A stretch of DNA of 64,000 bases from Ambrosia x helenae (GCA_030844895.1 CM061224.1:25067992-25131991); one strand, 5' to 3'; positions 1 to 14,602 are shown, numbered from the stretch's first letter. The notes: generated from the letters alone by a model not told the origin. Numbers and translations are program-made.

Positions 1-293
1 TGACTTTAAAGTGACACATCTTGTTGGGGGCAACCATGTGCGGATAGAGCAGCTCAGTGTCTACGTTGAGGATTTTATCGAAGGCTGCCCAAGTGGGAGA
101 TTGTTGGAGTTATATGTACGAACTTGATAAGTCAGCTCTATTGACTGAGCCATGCCCCCTAAGAGTTACACTTTGGGTAATGAACATTAAATCCTTTGGG
201 TTCCCAGTAATTAAAAAAAAAAACTTTCCTGTCTAAAGTGGCATATGTGCCTAAACCTCAAGGGCCATTTTGGTAGTTTACTCTTTGATAATA
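1..293 (+). other. Left-edge sequence, possible 3' end of a copia element or a terminal coding exon
   Basis: Positions 2-127 are open in one frame for 41 codons and end in TGA, which could be the last exon of an unrecognised gene. The string AAGTGGGAGATTG followed by TGTTGGAG at 102 also looks like the polypurine tract and LTR start of a plant Ty1/copia element. I cannot choose between the two because the left part is outside the window. Nothing else is recognised up to the MITE at 294. Confidence 0.25.
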
Positions 294-3025
294 GGGTATG
301 TTTGGCAAAATTAGCTGGAGGCTGGTAACTGGAAGCTTTTTAAATAGGGGAAATGGAATTTAATAATCCCAACTTTGTGGGGTTGGAAGGGAGCAGTCCC
401 AACTTGTCAATGTTTTTATTCTAATGGTCCCAAACTAACTGAGGTTAGTTTTCTCTGTTAAGTGCCACGTAGGCATCCCACGTGGCAGTCCACGTGGCAA
501 AATCTGTCCCACTTGGCAAAAAAAATGTGGGCCCCCTATGACACTTGTTGTAACACCCCAACCGATGGCGGAAACATCGGGATGTCACGTATTGATGATT
601 GTTCAGTAGCTCATGGTGAATAATAAGTTTCATAAATGATTTAAATAAATTACATACAATTGTTCTAGAATTTGTACATCAAATTGAATAAAACTATACA
701 CGTATCTTCAAGCATCAAATCAAATCTTCAAGCAAAAAGAACCTGAAACATGTTAAGTTGAAAATGTTTTGGGTCAACAAAAGTTGGTGAGAATTACATA
801 GGTTTTTGGATAATTGAGTAAAAATGATGTGCAATTCATGTGTCATGTCAATCTAGTCCATATGTGAGAACATACTAGAAATAAATCGAGTGCATAATCA
901 ACCCTGATGACTGTTATAATATGATACATACCATACGCTCATGGTCCAATTGAATATGTTATACGATAACAAACACCCACGCTACCTTTGTAGGAGGCAC
1001 GTATCCGGGTGGGATTGTCAGTCCAATAGATCTATCAATGTATACCGTCGGCTTGATCAATGTTAATGATTATGCTAGAATGGTGCTTACTCTAATCATG
1101 CTCAAGACATAATGCAACATAGAAAACACATAGACACATTGATGATTGAATTGCAATGATGATGTTATAAACATGTTTCACCCCAAAATGGTGATAAATA
1201 GAAAAGGGGCTATGTAAAACTCACCTTGGTAAAATGTTATATCTGTTGAGAAATTTGGATAATTGTGTTGACCAAATGTATCAAGTATCACCCTATAATA
1301 AGGTAATAAATATGTCTAAGTCTATCAAGTCTACAAATGTATAAGTTTCTAGGGCTTCGAATTGGGGATAAACGCTCGTTTGATTAATATTAAAAATACT
1401 CGCCAATTGAGAGAAATTTAGTAAATAAATAACCAAAAATCTTTTTATGAAATTTAAATTTAAGATGGTCACAATAATATGTTTAAAGTATAAAAATAAT
1501 TTTTATAAAATTATTTTCTTTAAAATAGATTATTTAATCTATTTATAACAAATTGTCAAACTTTAACTTTTAATATCTTAAAATACTAAAATTGAAGAAT
1601 TATCAGTTTAAAATTTATATTTCTGTTCTAAATGATCAGAAATAATTTCTATAAAATTTTGGTGCAAAAATATTAAAAATTGGATTTATTATGATTTAAT
1701 TATGATTAAATCTAACAAAAACTGCTTAAAAATATTAAATAAATGATTTTTCAGAAATAAAAATCATTTCTGAATAGCTTAATGTTATAAAAACTTAGGA
1801 TAATTTTTGTGGGAATTTAAAAGATCGTTTTGATATTTTAATGGATTTTTATAAATAAAATGGAATAAACTTGATTTATTTATTATATATATTAAATAAA
1901 TAAATTTTTGAAAACTAAAAATTGTAAGTTAAACTTTTTCATTAGTTTAACTTAAAATAATTTTTGTAGAATTTTTAAAAATGTTTTAGTATTTTTGAAT
2001 GAATTTATAAGATATAAATAACATATATATATATAATTGATAAACAAAGGAAAATAAAGGAGCAAAAAGTGTGGCAGCCGGGTTTCGAACCCGCGTCTGC
2101 TGGGAAATCCAAGCATCAACACAACCACTTGGTCTAGACCTGTGGTTGTGTTAAGATTCAGTTTGTTTAATGTATAACACATATGGAAAACCAATGTTCT
2201 TCCCCAAATCAAATACAAGCCCTAGCATTCTCAATTGATCAATACACACGACATTAACCCAATCAATCATGGGGTTAATGTCGTGCACATGCCGAATAAT
2301 AAATCCCACAGAAAAATAACAACTTACAACGTTCAATCGATCCTCGAATGCTTAGTCAACTCTAAAAGTCAAACTGTGATCGTGAAGAGTAATCAGAGTA
2401 GAATTAAGAAGATTGGAGGTTAAGAGAGATGTATTGGCGAGTTGTGAAGGTGCAGAAGGTATCAATTTATAGGGAATGGGTCTGAATCGTTAATTTGGAA
2501 ATGGTTGACCATGCTTAAATGTTTGACGCGCATATGATCAAATTTGGTATGATTAAGCTTGTAATTGGACGGGTATTGATGATTGATAGGCCGGTAATCA
2601 CGTATCAGTGGTCAAAGGATTATTAAACATGGTAAAATCACATAAACAAATTTCAAAATTTACGAAAAATAAAAAAAAGAATTTATATTATCTGCTGCTG
2701 TTAGTCGCTGTTAAGGAAGAAGGAAAAAGGAGGGAATGAGGGTTGGTTTAAAGATAATTATGGCTGGGAATAAAACAAGAAAAACATCCAGACTAGTTGG
2801 CTGAGACGCGTGTGTGGGAGTGGGGGGCTCGGGTTCGAAACCCGGGGAAAGCATTTTTTTTTATTAACCCGTGAAGAGAAGAAGGGGGGAGTTGGGCTTG
2901 ATGTTTGGGCCGGATGGTTGTACTGGGCCTGACATGTGTTGGGCTTCAGGTATGGGGTTTAACATGACTTGGGTAATGGGCTATGGGTTTGGGTAAGAAA
3001 ATCACAAACTCTAGTATATGTAATA

Positions 3026-3064
<39 letters not shown>

Positions 3065-3991
3065 ACTATATATATATATATTATATCTATATAATAATTG
3101 AATACACTTGGGTCGAATGGAGGCCTTAGAGAGGGTTCTCATGGATCCAACCATAATATGGAGCTCCGAATTGAAGTCCATATAAACCATTTTCAGATTT
3201 TTTTTTCATTCTCCACAAATCATTCTTCATTTCTCCATAACAAACCTTTCTATCCTCCTCCTTCATCTTTCATACTTTCTTGATTCTTCATAACTGATTC
3301 AAGGTAATCATCGATCCCTATTCTTCTAACATTGCTTAATATTATTGTGTTTTACTTATTTTTGTTAACAAACTCGATGCTTTACTGTTAATCATCTTGA
3401 TGAAACCTATGTATACGATTTTTCAGTTGATATTTTTGTTAACAAACTCGATGCTTTATTGTTAATCTTATGAATAAATTACTCTTATCATTTGTTTAAT
3501 TAAATGGTTTGACTTAATCGTTTTTTATAATCTTTGACTATTTAATCAAATTCTGCAATGAAGATTTAATCGGTTTTTTAATTTTTATTTACAAAAATTA
3601 GTTTGACTATTTAATCGGTTTTCTTATAAAATACGATCCATATGAAGATTTAATCGGTTTTTTTTAATCTTTGACTATTTAATCAAATTCTTCAATAATA
3701 TTATTATCAGTGATTAAACACTGATACATTTAGAATGAAGTTTTAATCGGTTTTTTTTTATTAAATACGATCTAGATGATTTAGAATGAACATGGATAAT
3801 TAACATTTAATCGTTTCAAGAATTTTACCAATTTGATGTATTCATTTGTGATTATTCTTTAGAAATACCAACTTTTTAAATCGGTATTGATAGATATACA
3901 GTGAATCGGATTTACCTTTAAACTGGTTTAATCATTCTATGTTTTACTTATTTTAAAAATCAGGATCTCATCCGAACACACCAACGTTATT

Positions 3992-4226
3992 ATGTCTTAT
4001 CACAAAGGTTCTCAATTCTTCAAGGTTTTGCATGACCCTTCGTCAACCGTGTGGGTATGATTGTTATTTTTTTTTTTTTGTGTAAAAATGCCTATTTCAT
4101 TTTATAAAATGTTTTTTTTTTAATTTTGTTTATACGTATCTTTCCAGACTGTGCCGAAGGCCATGAACAAATTTCTGTTATCTAAAAACATCATATACAG
4201 TGACGTTACAGTTGCCACATACGAAT
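3992..4226 (+). pseudogene. Captured gene start inside the Helitron, B3/REM-like fragment
   Basis: An untranslated leader ends near 3303. A possible intron follows, and a coding exon begins with ATG at 3992 (M-S-Y-H-K-G-S-Q-F-F-K-V-L). A donor GTATGA follows TGG at 4054. An acceptor TTTCCAG leads to a second exon at 4148 (T-V-P-K-A-M-N-K-F-L-L) that keeps the frame. The pattern FFKVL...VPKAMNKFL...DVTV resembles the first strands of a plant B3 domain of the REM group, but the match is short. The frame runs into tandem repeats after about 4226 and the rest of the gene is missing. It is best read as a gene fragment picked up by the Helitron. Confidence 0.45.
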
Positions 4227-7200
4227 TATTATTAGTCTTGATTGCAATTAATAAGATTTATTCATTTTTAATGTTATTTATTAAGATGTTTAATATTATT
4301 TATTGACATTAATAATAATTGACTGAATTTAATGTAATTTATTAAAAAATTTAATCTCATTTATTTATAATACTTTTTTTGAATTTATATTTAATAAGAT
4401 TTAATCATTTTTAATGTATTTTTAATATGTTAGAATTAATGTTATTTATTGACATTAATAATAACTGACCAAATTAAATGTATTTATTACGATTTTTAAT
4501 CTAATTTATTTATATTAATATTGCTACGAAAATACGTTTAATCTATCTTTATGAAATTATGTTTAATATTATTTATATTACTATTTGTTCGAATTATTAT
4601 TGGTTTTGCCTGCAATTAATAGGATTTATTCATTTTTTAATGATATTTTATTATGAGTTTTAATGACATTAATAATAATTGACCGAATTTAACATTATAT
4701 ATTACGATTTTTAAGCTCATTTATTTATTATTGACCGAATTAACCAAATTAATTTAAGAATATATTACTAACACTAATACTAATATTATGATTTTTAATT
4801 TTAATTTTATTTATTTTTTATTGACCTAATTAAATTACGAATATATTACTAATAGTAAAACTAATATTACGATTTTCAAATTTAATGTCATTTATATCTT
4901 ATTGACCGAATTAAAAAATTTTATTACTATTTTTAAGAATATATTATTAATACTAATTGACATTAATAATAATTGACCAAATTGAATGTTATTTATTACG
5001 ATTTTTAATCTTATTTATTTATAATAATATTACTACGAAATTTTGTTTAATATGTCTTTATGAATTATTATTGGTCTTGCCTGCAATTAATAGGATTTAT
5101 TCATTTTTAAAGTTATTTATTATGAGTATTAATGACATTTATAATAATAATAATAATTGACCGAATTTAATGTTATATATTACCATTTTTAAGATCATTT
5201 ATTTATTATTGACTGAATTAAATTACGAATATATTACTAATACTAAAACTAATATTACGATTTTTAATTTTAATCCCTTTTATAACTTATTGACCGAATT
5301 AAAATTTTCTATTACTATTTTTACGAATATATTACTAATACTAATTAACATTAATAATAATTGGCCTAATTGAATGTTATTTATTATGATTTTTTAATCT
5401 TATTTATTTATATTAATATTACTACAAATTATATTTAATCTATCTTTATTAATTACTATTGGTCTTTCCTGCAATTAATGTGATTTATTCTTTTTTAATG
5501 TTATTTATTATGAGTTTTAATGACATTAATAATAATTGACCGAATTTAATGTTATATATTACAATTTTTAAAATCATTTATTTATTTTTACTTTTTACGA
5601 ATTTATGTTTAATAAGATTTCATCATTTTTAATGCATTTTAGTATGTTAGAATTAACGTTATTTATTGACATTAACAATAACTAACCGAATTTAATGTTA
5701 TTTATCACGATTTTTTTTAATATCATTTATTTAGATTAATATTACTACGAAATTATTTTCAATCTATCTTTATGAAAGTATAATTAATATTATTTATATT
5801 ACTATTCGTTCAAATTATTATTGGTCTTGCCTGCAATTAATAGGATTTATTCATTTTTTAATGATATTTTATTATGAGTTTTAATGACATTAATAATAAT
5901 TGACCGATTTTAATGTTATATATTACGATTTTTAAGCTCATATATTTATTATTGACCGAATTAACGGAATTAATTTAAAAATATATTACTAAAACTAATA
6001 CTAATATTATGATTTTTAATTTTAATCTTATTTATTTCTTATTGACTGAATTAAATTACGGATATATTACTAATAGTAAAACTAATATTACGATTTTTAA
6101 ATTTAATGTCATTTATATTTTATTGACCGAATTAAAATTTTCTATTACTCTTTTTACGAATATATTACTAATACTAATTGACATTAATAATAATTGACCA
6201 AATTGAATGTTATTTATTTTGATTTTTTAATCTCATTTATTTAAATTAATATTACTACGAAATTATGTTCAATCTATCTTTATGAAAGTATATTTAATAT
6301 TATTTATATTACTATTCGTTCAAATTATTATTGGTCTTGCCTGCAATTAATATGATTTATTCATTTTTTAATGATATTTTATTATGAGTTTTAATGATAT
6401 TAATAATAATTGACCGAATTTAACATTATATATTACGATTTTTAAGCTCATTTATTTATTATTGACCGAATTAACCAAATTAATTTAAGAATATATTACT
6501 AACACTAATACTAATATTATGATTTTTAATTTTAATTTTAATTTTATTTATTTTTTATTGACCTAATTAAATTACGAATATATTACTAATAGTAAAACTA
6601 ATATTACGATTTTCAAATTTAATGTCATTTATATCTTATTGACCGAATTAAAATTTTTTATTACTATTTTTAAGAATATATTATTAATACTAATTGACAT
6701 TAATAATAATTGACCAAATTGAATGTTATTTTTTACGATTTTTAATCTTATTTATTTATAATAATAATACTACGAAATTTTGTTTAATATGTCTTTATGA
6801 ATTATTATTGGTCTTGCCTGCAATTAATAGGATTTATTCATTTTTAAAGTTATTTATTATGAGTATTAATGACATTTATAATAATAATAATAATTGACCG
6901 AATTTAATGTTATATATTACCATTTTTAAGATCATTTATTTATTATTGACTGAATTAAATTACGAATATATTACTAATACTAAAACTAATATTACGATTT
7001 TTAATTTTAATCCCTTTCATAACTTATTGACCGAATTAAAATTTTTTATTACTATTTTTACGAATATATTACTAATACTAATTAACATTAATAATAATTG
7101 GCCTAATTGAATGTTATTTATTATGATTTTTTAATCTTATTTATTTATATTAATATTACTACAAATTATGTTTAATCTATCTTTATTAATTACTATTGGT

Positions 7201-10200
7201 CTTTCCTGCAATTAATGTGATTTATTCTTTTTTTAATGTTATTTATTATGAGTTTTAATGACATTAATAATAATTGACCGAATTTAATGTTATATATTAC
7301 AATTTTTAAAATCATTTATTTATTTTTAATTTTTACGAATTTATGTTTAATAAGATTTCATCATTTTTAATGCATTTTAGTATGTTAGAATTAATGTTAT
7401 TTATTGACATTAACAATAACTAACCGAATTTAATGTTATTTATCACGATTTTTTTAATATCATTTATTTAGATTAATATTACTACGAAATTATTTTCAAT
7501 CTATCTTTATGAAAGTATAATTAATATTATTTATATTACAATTCGTTCAAATTATTATTGGTCTTGCCTGCAATTAATAGGATTTTTTCATTTTTTAATG
7601 ATATTTTATTATGAGTTTTAATGACATTAATAATAATTGACCGATTTTAATGTTATATATTACGATTTTTAAGCTCATATATTTATTATTGACCGAATTA
7701 ACGGAATTAATTGAAAAATATATTACTAAAACTAATACTAATATTATGATTTTTAATTTTAATCTTATTTATTTCTTATTGACTGAATTAAATTACGGAT
7801 ATATTACTAATAGTAAAACTAATATTACGATTTTTAAATTTAATGTCATTTATATTTTATTGACCGAATTAAAATTTTCTATTACTGTTTTTACGAATAT
7901 ATTACTAATACTAATTGACATTAATAATAATTGACCAAATTGAATGTTATTTATTTTGATTTTTTAATCTCATTTATTTAAATTAATATTACTACGAAAT
8001 TATGTTCAATCTATCTTTATGAAAGTATATTTATTATTATTTATATTACTATTCGTTCAAATTATTATTGGTCTTGCCTGCAATTAATATGATTTATTCA
8101 TTTTTTAATGATATTTTATTATGAGTTTTAATGATATTAATAATAATTGACCGAATTTAATTTTATATATTACGATTTTTAATCTGATTTATTTATTATT
8201 GACCGAATTAACCGAATTAATTTAAGAATATATTACTAATACTAATAATAATATTATGATTTTTAATTTTAATCTTATTTATTTCTTATTGACCGAATTA
8301 AATTACGAATATATTACTAATAGTAAAACTAATATTACGATTTTTAAATTTAATGTCATTTATATCTTATTGACCGAATTAAAATTTTCTATTACTGTTT
8401 TTACGAATATATTACTAATACTAATTGACATTAATAATAATTGACCAAATTGAATGTTATTTATTTTGATTTTTTAATCTCATTTATTTAAATTAATATT
8501 ACTACGAAATTATGTTCAATCTATCTTTATGAAAGTATATTTAATATTATTTATATTACTATTCGTTCAAATTATTATTGGTCTTGCCTGCAATTAATAT
8601 GATTTATTCATTTTTTAATGATATTTTATGATGAGTTTTAATGATATTAATAATAATTGACCGAATTTAATTTTATATATTACGATTTTTAATCTGATTT
8701 ATTTATTATTGACCGAATTAACCGAATTAATTTAAGAATATATTACTAATACTAATAATAATATTATGATTTTTAATTTTAATCTTATTTATTTCTTATT
8801 GACCGAATTAAATTACGAATATATTACTAATAGTAAAACTAATATTACGATTTTTAAATTTAATGTCATTTATATCTTATTGACCGAATTAAAATTTTCT
8901 ATTACTGTTTTTACGAATATATTACTAATACTAATTGACATTAATAATAATTGACCAAATTGAATGTTATTTATTACGTTTTTTTTAATCTCATTTATTT
9001 ATAATAATATTACTACGAAATTTTGTTTAATATGTCTTTATGAATTATTACTGGTCTTGCCTGCAATTAATAGGATTTATTCATTTTTAATGTTATTTAT
9101 TATGAATTTTAATGACATTTATAATAATAATACTAATTGACCGAATTTAATGTTATATATTACGATTTTTAATATCATTTATTTATTATTGACTGAATTA
9201 AATAATGAATATATTACTAATACTAAAACTAATATTACGATTTTTAATTTTAATCCCCTTTATATCTTATTGACCGAATTAAAATTTTCTATTACTATTT
9301 TTACGAATATATTACAAATACTAATTAACATTAATAATAATTGGCCCAATTGAATGTTATTTATTATGATTTTTTAATCTTACTTATTTATATTAATATT
9401 ACTACAAAAGTATGTTTAATCCATCTTTATGAATTATTATTGGTCTTGCCTGCAATTAGTAGGATTTATTCATTTTTAATGTTATTTATTATGGGTTTTA
9501 ACGACATTAATAATAATTGACCGAATTTAATGTTATATATTACGATTTTTATAATCATTTATTTATTATTACTTTTTTTTGAATTTATGTTTAATAAGAT
9601 TTAATCATTTTTAATGTATTTTTAGTATGTTGGAATTAATGTTATTTATTGACATTAATAATAATTGACCGAATTGAATGTTATTTATTACGATTTTTTA
9701 ATCTCATTTATTTATATTAATATTACTACGAAATTATGTTCAATCTATATTTTTAAAAGTATATTTAATATTATTTATATTACTATTCATTCAAATTATT
9801 ATTGGTCTTCCCTTCAATTAATAGGATTTATTCATTTTTAATGATATTTTATTATGAGTTTTAATGACATTAATAATAATTGATCCAATTTAATGTTATC
9901 AATTACGATTTTTAAGTTCATTTATTTATTATTGACCGAATTGACCGAATTAATTTACGAATATAATACTAATACTAATACTAATACTAATATTACGATT
10001 TTAAATTTTAATCTCATTTATTTCTTATTGACCGTTTTAAATTATGAATATATTTCTAATACTAAAACTAATATTATGATTTTTAATTTTAATCTCATTT
10101 ATATCTTATTGACCGAATTAAATTTTTGTATTACTATTTTTATGAATATATTACTAATACTAACTAATATTAATTCTAATATTACGATTTAAGTTTATTA

Positions 10201-10327
10201 TTCGTAAAAATTCGTATTTTTGACCGAATATATTACTAATACTAATTGACATTAATAATAATTGATCGAATTGAATGTTATTTATTACGATTTTTTAATC
10301 TCATTTATTTATATTAATATTAATACG
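4216..10327. repeat. A+T-rich higher-order tandem repeat array inside the Helitron
   Basis: Recurring blocks are TTATTGACCGAATTAA, ATTACTAATACTAA, GGTCTTGCCTGCAATTAA and ATTACGATTTTTAA. Two larger periods are visible. Blocks at 4957, 5170 and 6009 recur 1737 bp later at 6694, 6907 and 7746. A 510-bp period links 7746, 8256 and 8766, the last two copies being nearly identical. The short open frames of 62-67 codons are by-products of the repeat and are not genes. Confidence 0.85.
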
Positions 10328-10843
10328 TGTATGCGCTTAGGATCGTCAAATCTACAAAGAGATTGATCAAACAAGTTTGATTCAAGTGCGGAATCCCTGA
10401 ATCAATCACAATAATGATTATCAAACAATCAAAACACAGAAATCATCTTTCAAAGCTTTTTCTCATTCATAAACAACTTGAATTACACGTTTTAATAATG
10501 TTTACAATCAAATCTAACGTGAAAATAAGTTGACACACACACTAGGGAGAGACACAAAACAGGAGGGAATAAAATGACCAACAACTAACTTTCAAAAATT
10601 TCTTAACCTATTTATAGGCCTGCACATTCGCCCATATTGCATGGTCGAATGTGCAGGTTCGCCCAAACACATTGGTCGAACCAAGCATGACATAACAATT
10701 AATTCTACATTCACACTCCAGTCTCTCCTTCGCACCTTCTAAATTCTTCATTCGCCCACATATTCTTCATTCGCCCATTCGATAAACAACAAAACACATG
10801 TTAATTGTAATCCAAAGCATTAGTCGCACAAAATGCATCTACA
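10328..10843. mobile_element. Solo LTR (516 bp)
   Basis: The element begins TGTATGCGCTTAGG and ends AATGCATCTACA (TG...CA). It is flanked by a perfect 5-bp duplication ATACG (10323-10327 and 10844-10848). It interrupts the tandem array, which resumes in register after it. No interior domain is present, so it is what remains after recombination between two LTRs. The family is not recognised. Confidence 0.75.
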
Positions 10844-11176
10844 ATACGAAATTATGTTTAATTTATCTTTATGAATTATTATTGGTCTTGCCTGCAATTA
10901 ATAGGATTTATTCATTTTTAATATTATTTATTATGAGTTTTAATGACATTAATAATAATTGACCGAATTTAATGTTATATATTACGATTTTTAAGCTCAT
11001 TTATTTATTATTGACCGAATAGATCGAATTAAATTACGAATATATTACTAATACTAAAACTAATATTACGATTTTTAATTTTAATCCCATATATATCTTA
11101 TTGACCGAATTAAAATTTTCTATTACTATTTTTACGAATATATTACTAATAATAACTAATAGTAATACTAATATTA
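10844..11176. repeat. Tandem array, continuation after the solo LTR
   Basis: The same repeat blocks (GGTCTTGCCTGCAATTAATA, TTATTGACCGAAT) resume here and stop near 11176, where non-array A+T-rich sequence begins. Confidence 0.75.
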
Positions 11177-14000
11177 CGTGCAGAAATTGTTTCTCAAGTC
11201 GTTAGGTTTGTTAGTTGCATATTCCACATTTATGTTTACAATATTCTTATTTTATATTTAGTTACACATTCTTTAATTTCTATACATAATGCTTTTGTAA
11301 AGGTTTACTGTGATTGGATGACCTGATTTGCTTCAATCAGAAGATACTTCCATTGGCGAATATTGTGTCTTCAAATAGTGTTCTATCCAGCATAAATATT
11401 TGTTACTAAGGCTGCACCACAAGATGTCATTGATTTTGAAATTTAAATTATGATTTTGATGTTATTTATGAAGAGTTTTAATGTTATTTATGATGATTTT
11501 AATGTCATTGATTTGAATGATTGATTATGATTTGGTTGTTATTTCCTAAGATTTTTAATCTTATTTATTAATATTACTAATATTTCGAAATTCATTTTAA
11601 TATTGTTGACCGACTTTAATTTTGATATTACAACTTTCCTTTAATCAATTGTCATGAAACAATATTCTTTTAAACATATACGACTTTCTTTCAAACATTT
11701 ATTTAATTCTATTTAACAGTTTATAATTTAAATATAATCTAAAGATAACAATGTACATTTATTTTCCTACACTTTTATTATTCTTTTAATAATATAAATA
11801 AAATTTAAATATATTTAATAGTTTCCTAAAATATATAATGTATTCAAAATAATGTTCAATGCTATTACTAATATTACGACCTTAATTTTAATACTGTTGA
11901 CCGAATCTGAGTAAATTTTTTTTTATGTTTTTGTTTAATTAATGGAAGTCAATTCTTTGTCTATATGTCTTTGAGTTTGATTGTGTTAATTTCAAGCGTT
12001 ATTGACCAATTCACGTCAATTATCAATTCTTCCATTTTTTATAATTCAAAGACTCTCCTTTAATCAATTGTCATAAAATGATATTCTTTTAAACATATAC
12101 GATTTTGATTTAAACATTTATTTAAATTTATTTAATAGTTTATAATTTAAATATAATTTGAAGATAGGAGTGTACATTTATTTTCCTACACTTTTATTAT
12201 TCTTTTAATAATAAATATAATTTAAATTTATTTAATAATAAATATAATGTATTCAAGATAATTTTCAATGCTATTACTAATATTACGACCTTAATTTTAA
12301 TATTGTTGACCCAATCTAAATAAAAACTTTTTACGTTTTTGTTAATTTGATGGAGGTCAATTCTTTGACTTTATCTCTTTGAGTTTGATTGTGCTAATTT
12401 TAAGCGTTGTTGACCAATTTACGTCAATTACGAATCCTTCCATTTTTTTTATAATTCAAATATATAAATAAATATTCCTACTTGATCACGTCAATCGAGG
12501 CACAGTATTTCCAATTTTGTAGAATTGTTCGAGACAAAGCAATACTAAATAAACCTTAACAAATAATAAAATCATTTAATCGTCATACCAATTTTAACAA
12601 CGGAATTAAATGATAATATAAATTTTCAAAATGTTATTTTCGGTTAAAGAATTATATTACTTCAATCATAACTAATAATGATTACTAAAGATGTCAATAA
12701 TAATTTGTATATAATGGGTAAGGCAATTTGTGACGCGGATGATTTTAATGTCATTTATTTGAATGATGGATTATGATTTTGATGTTATTTATTAAGATTT
12801 TTAATCGTATTTATTGATGTTACTAATATTACGAATTTCATTTTAACATTGTTGACCGACTTTCATTTTGATATTACGACTTTCCTTTAATCAATTGTTA
12901 CTAAACGATAATCATCATCTTGATTTCAATAAGTGTGCTAATTTTAAGTGTGCTAATTTTAATATGTCAATAATAATTTGTATATAATGGGTAAGGCAAT
13001 TTCAGACGCAGATTATTTTAATGTCATTGATTTGAATGATTGATTATGATTTTGATGTTATTTATTAAGATTTTTAATTGTTAAGTACTACATTTACACA
13101 GTTTAAATAATGACGTTTTTTGGCGGCATTTTGTAACATGTCAAAAGTTGCCCAAAGTGTATGTACAATGGGTCTTTTTGGCTACATGTTGAAATGGGTT
13201 TGGGGTTGATCCTTTTGGTGTCTATTTTTTTAATAAAATATAGGAAATTTATATTACAGCATGTGACATTGGACCCATTTTCTTATTAGTTGTGTTTTAG
13301 CTATGTAATCGGTTTGAACCATTGGAGAGATAACATGTAAAATTTAAGCTACCCATTCAAGTAAGTGGGTTAAGGATTGTTTCTTAATTTACTTATCACT
13401 GTATCCATATCTTTACAACAACTATATTTTATGTAGAACACAAATATGGAATACAATGGTGGAGGTTTTCATAAATTATTGGAAATGAGCTGCACTCCGA
13501 GGATCGTGATGACAATGATAACAACTTCGAAGGTGAAAAATCAGCTATCAATAAGCAAGACTTGGAAGATTTTGATTGAAGTAATGAAAATGGACCATTG
13601 GTTGAAGTTCGTTATGCCCCAACTAATTGATAAGTGTTCTATGCTTAAGCTTAGTTATAATTAGAATATAGATATTACCCAAATGATGTAATGTGTAATA
13701 TTGGTTGAAGTTCATTAAGCCCCAACTAAATGATAAGTGTTCTATGGTTAAGCTTAGTTATGATTAGAATATAGATATTACCCAAATGATGTAATGTGTG
13801 ATATTGTGATAGTATGCTATGTAGTTTGCAGTTGTCAAATTAAACTTTACTTACTTGATATATCCATCATTTCGTTACATTAAACTGTTAGATGACATTT
13901 TGCATTTAACATCAAAATTCATACATATTGCATCATCAAACATTTAGTAGCCAAATCAAATTGCATAATACAATTCTTATTTTCCTACTTTTTTTTTTTC
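11177..14000. other. Right part of the Helitron, A+T-rich, no recognised gene
   Basis: A diverged duplication of about 300 bp (near 11640-11945 and 12058-12360) shares TTTTAAACATATACGA and TTTTCCTACACTTTTATT. A third partial copy lies near 12740-13080. A short open frame at 13446-13664 (72 codons) has no recognised motif. Its last part is tandemly repeated once (AGATATTACCCAAATGATGT at two places, about 115 bp apart). I see no helicase or Rep motif. Confidence 0.5.
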
Positions 14001-14602
14001 ATTTTACTTTCGGATGAACCGTGGGTCCCCACGGGACTCTAACCTAGTATATATATATATATAGAGATATATATGTATGAATAATTATAGTTGTGTAGGG
14101 GTTCAAAATACCACCAAAAATAATACACTTGTCGTAACGTATAATTAATAAATGCGTAATGTTACAGTCTCCCCTACTTTTAGGAACTTCGTCCCGAAGT
14201 TAAGAGAAACACTAGTCCCACAATTGGTCAACTACTGAAAATCTTGATAAAATTTCACACTACCTTAATGTACCTGTAAATTCATGATTACGTTCCGGAC
14301 CGTAATTACCAATTTACCTTACATTAGGGTTTTGTGTCCTTTTTATGACTTTACCGATTGTTAAGCAGGTCTGATAGTCTCCGCCAGTCGTTGAGCAGGT
14401 GGTAGGGCCTCTCCCGACTGTTGGAAAGACATGGTGACCTCTACCAATCGTTAAGCTGGTTGTTTGGTAGTTAACTAATTGTTGCACAAGCAAGTATGAT
14501 TATAGATATAGCAATTAGTTCACATTCAGACAAACATACACACAGATGTTATGATAATACTTGAATTTTATTATTTGAATCAAAAGGTGTTGATACATAG
14601 AA

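Larger units (their letters stand above)
3086..14047 (+). mobile_element. Large non-autonomous Helitron (about 11 kb)
   Basis: The 5' end is TCTATATAATAATTG. The 3' end is CTAG, preceded by the GC-rich hairpin CCGTGGGTCCCCACGG about 9 nt upstream. The insertion lies between A (3085) and T (14048) with no target duplication, as Helitrons do. Removing it restores a continuous LTR with the same sequence as the copy at 15816-18462, which confirms both borders. No Rep/helicase ORF is seen. The contents are a captured gene start, about 6 kb of tandem A+T-rich repeats, a solo LTR and unannotated A+T-rich sequence. Confidence 0.88.
549..14166 (-). repeat. Left LTR copy of the TR-GAG element, split by a Helitron
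   Basis: The LTR consists of 549-3085 plus 14048-14166, 2656 bp in total, against 2647 bp in the right copy. It contains a perfect 14-bp hairpin (arms 2247-2260 and 2272-2285), an ATT microsatellite near 3020-3062 and a TA tract where the Helitron landed. On the minus strand this is the 3' LTR. The interior next to it, 14167-14185, reads on that strand as a purine-rich tract (AAAGTAGGGGAGAC), the expected polypurine tract. Confidence 0.88.

Noticed and set aside
4957..10192. Repeated open frames of 62-99 codons with similar Ile/Asn/Leu-rich translations
   Set aside because: They recur with the periods of the A+T-rich tandem array and reflect repeat sequence without stop codons. Composition and repetition fit non-coding satellite, not a gene family.
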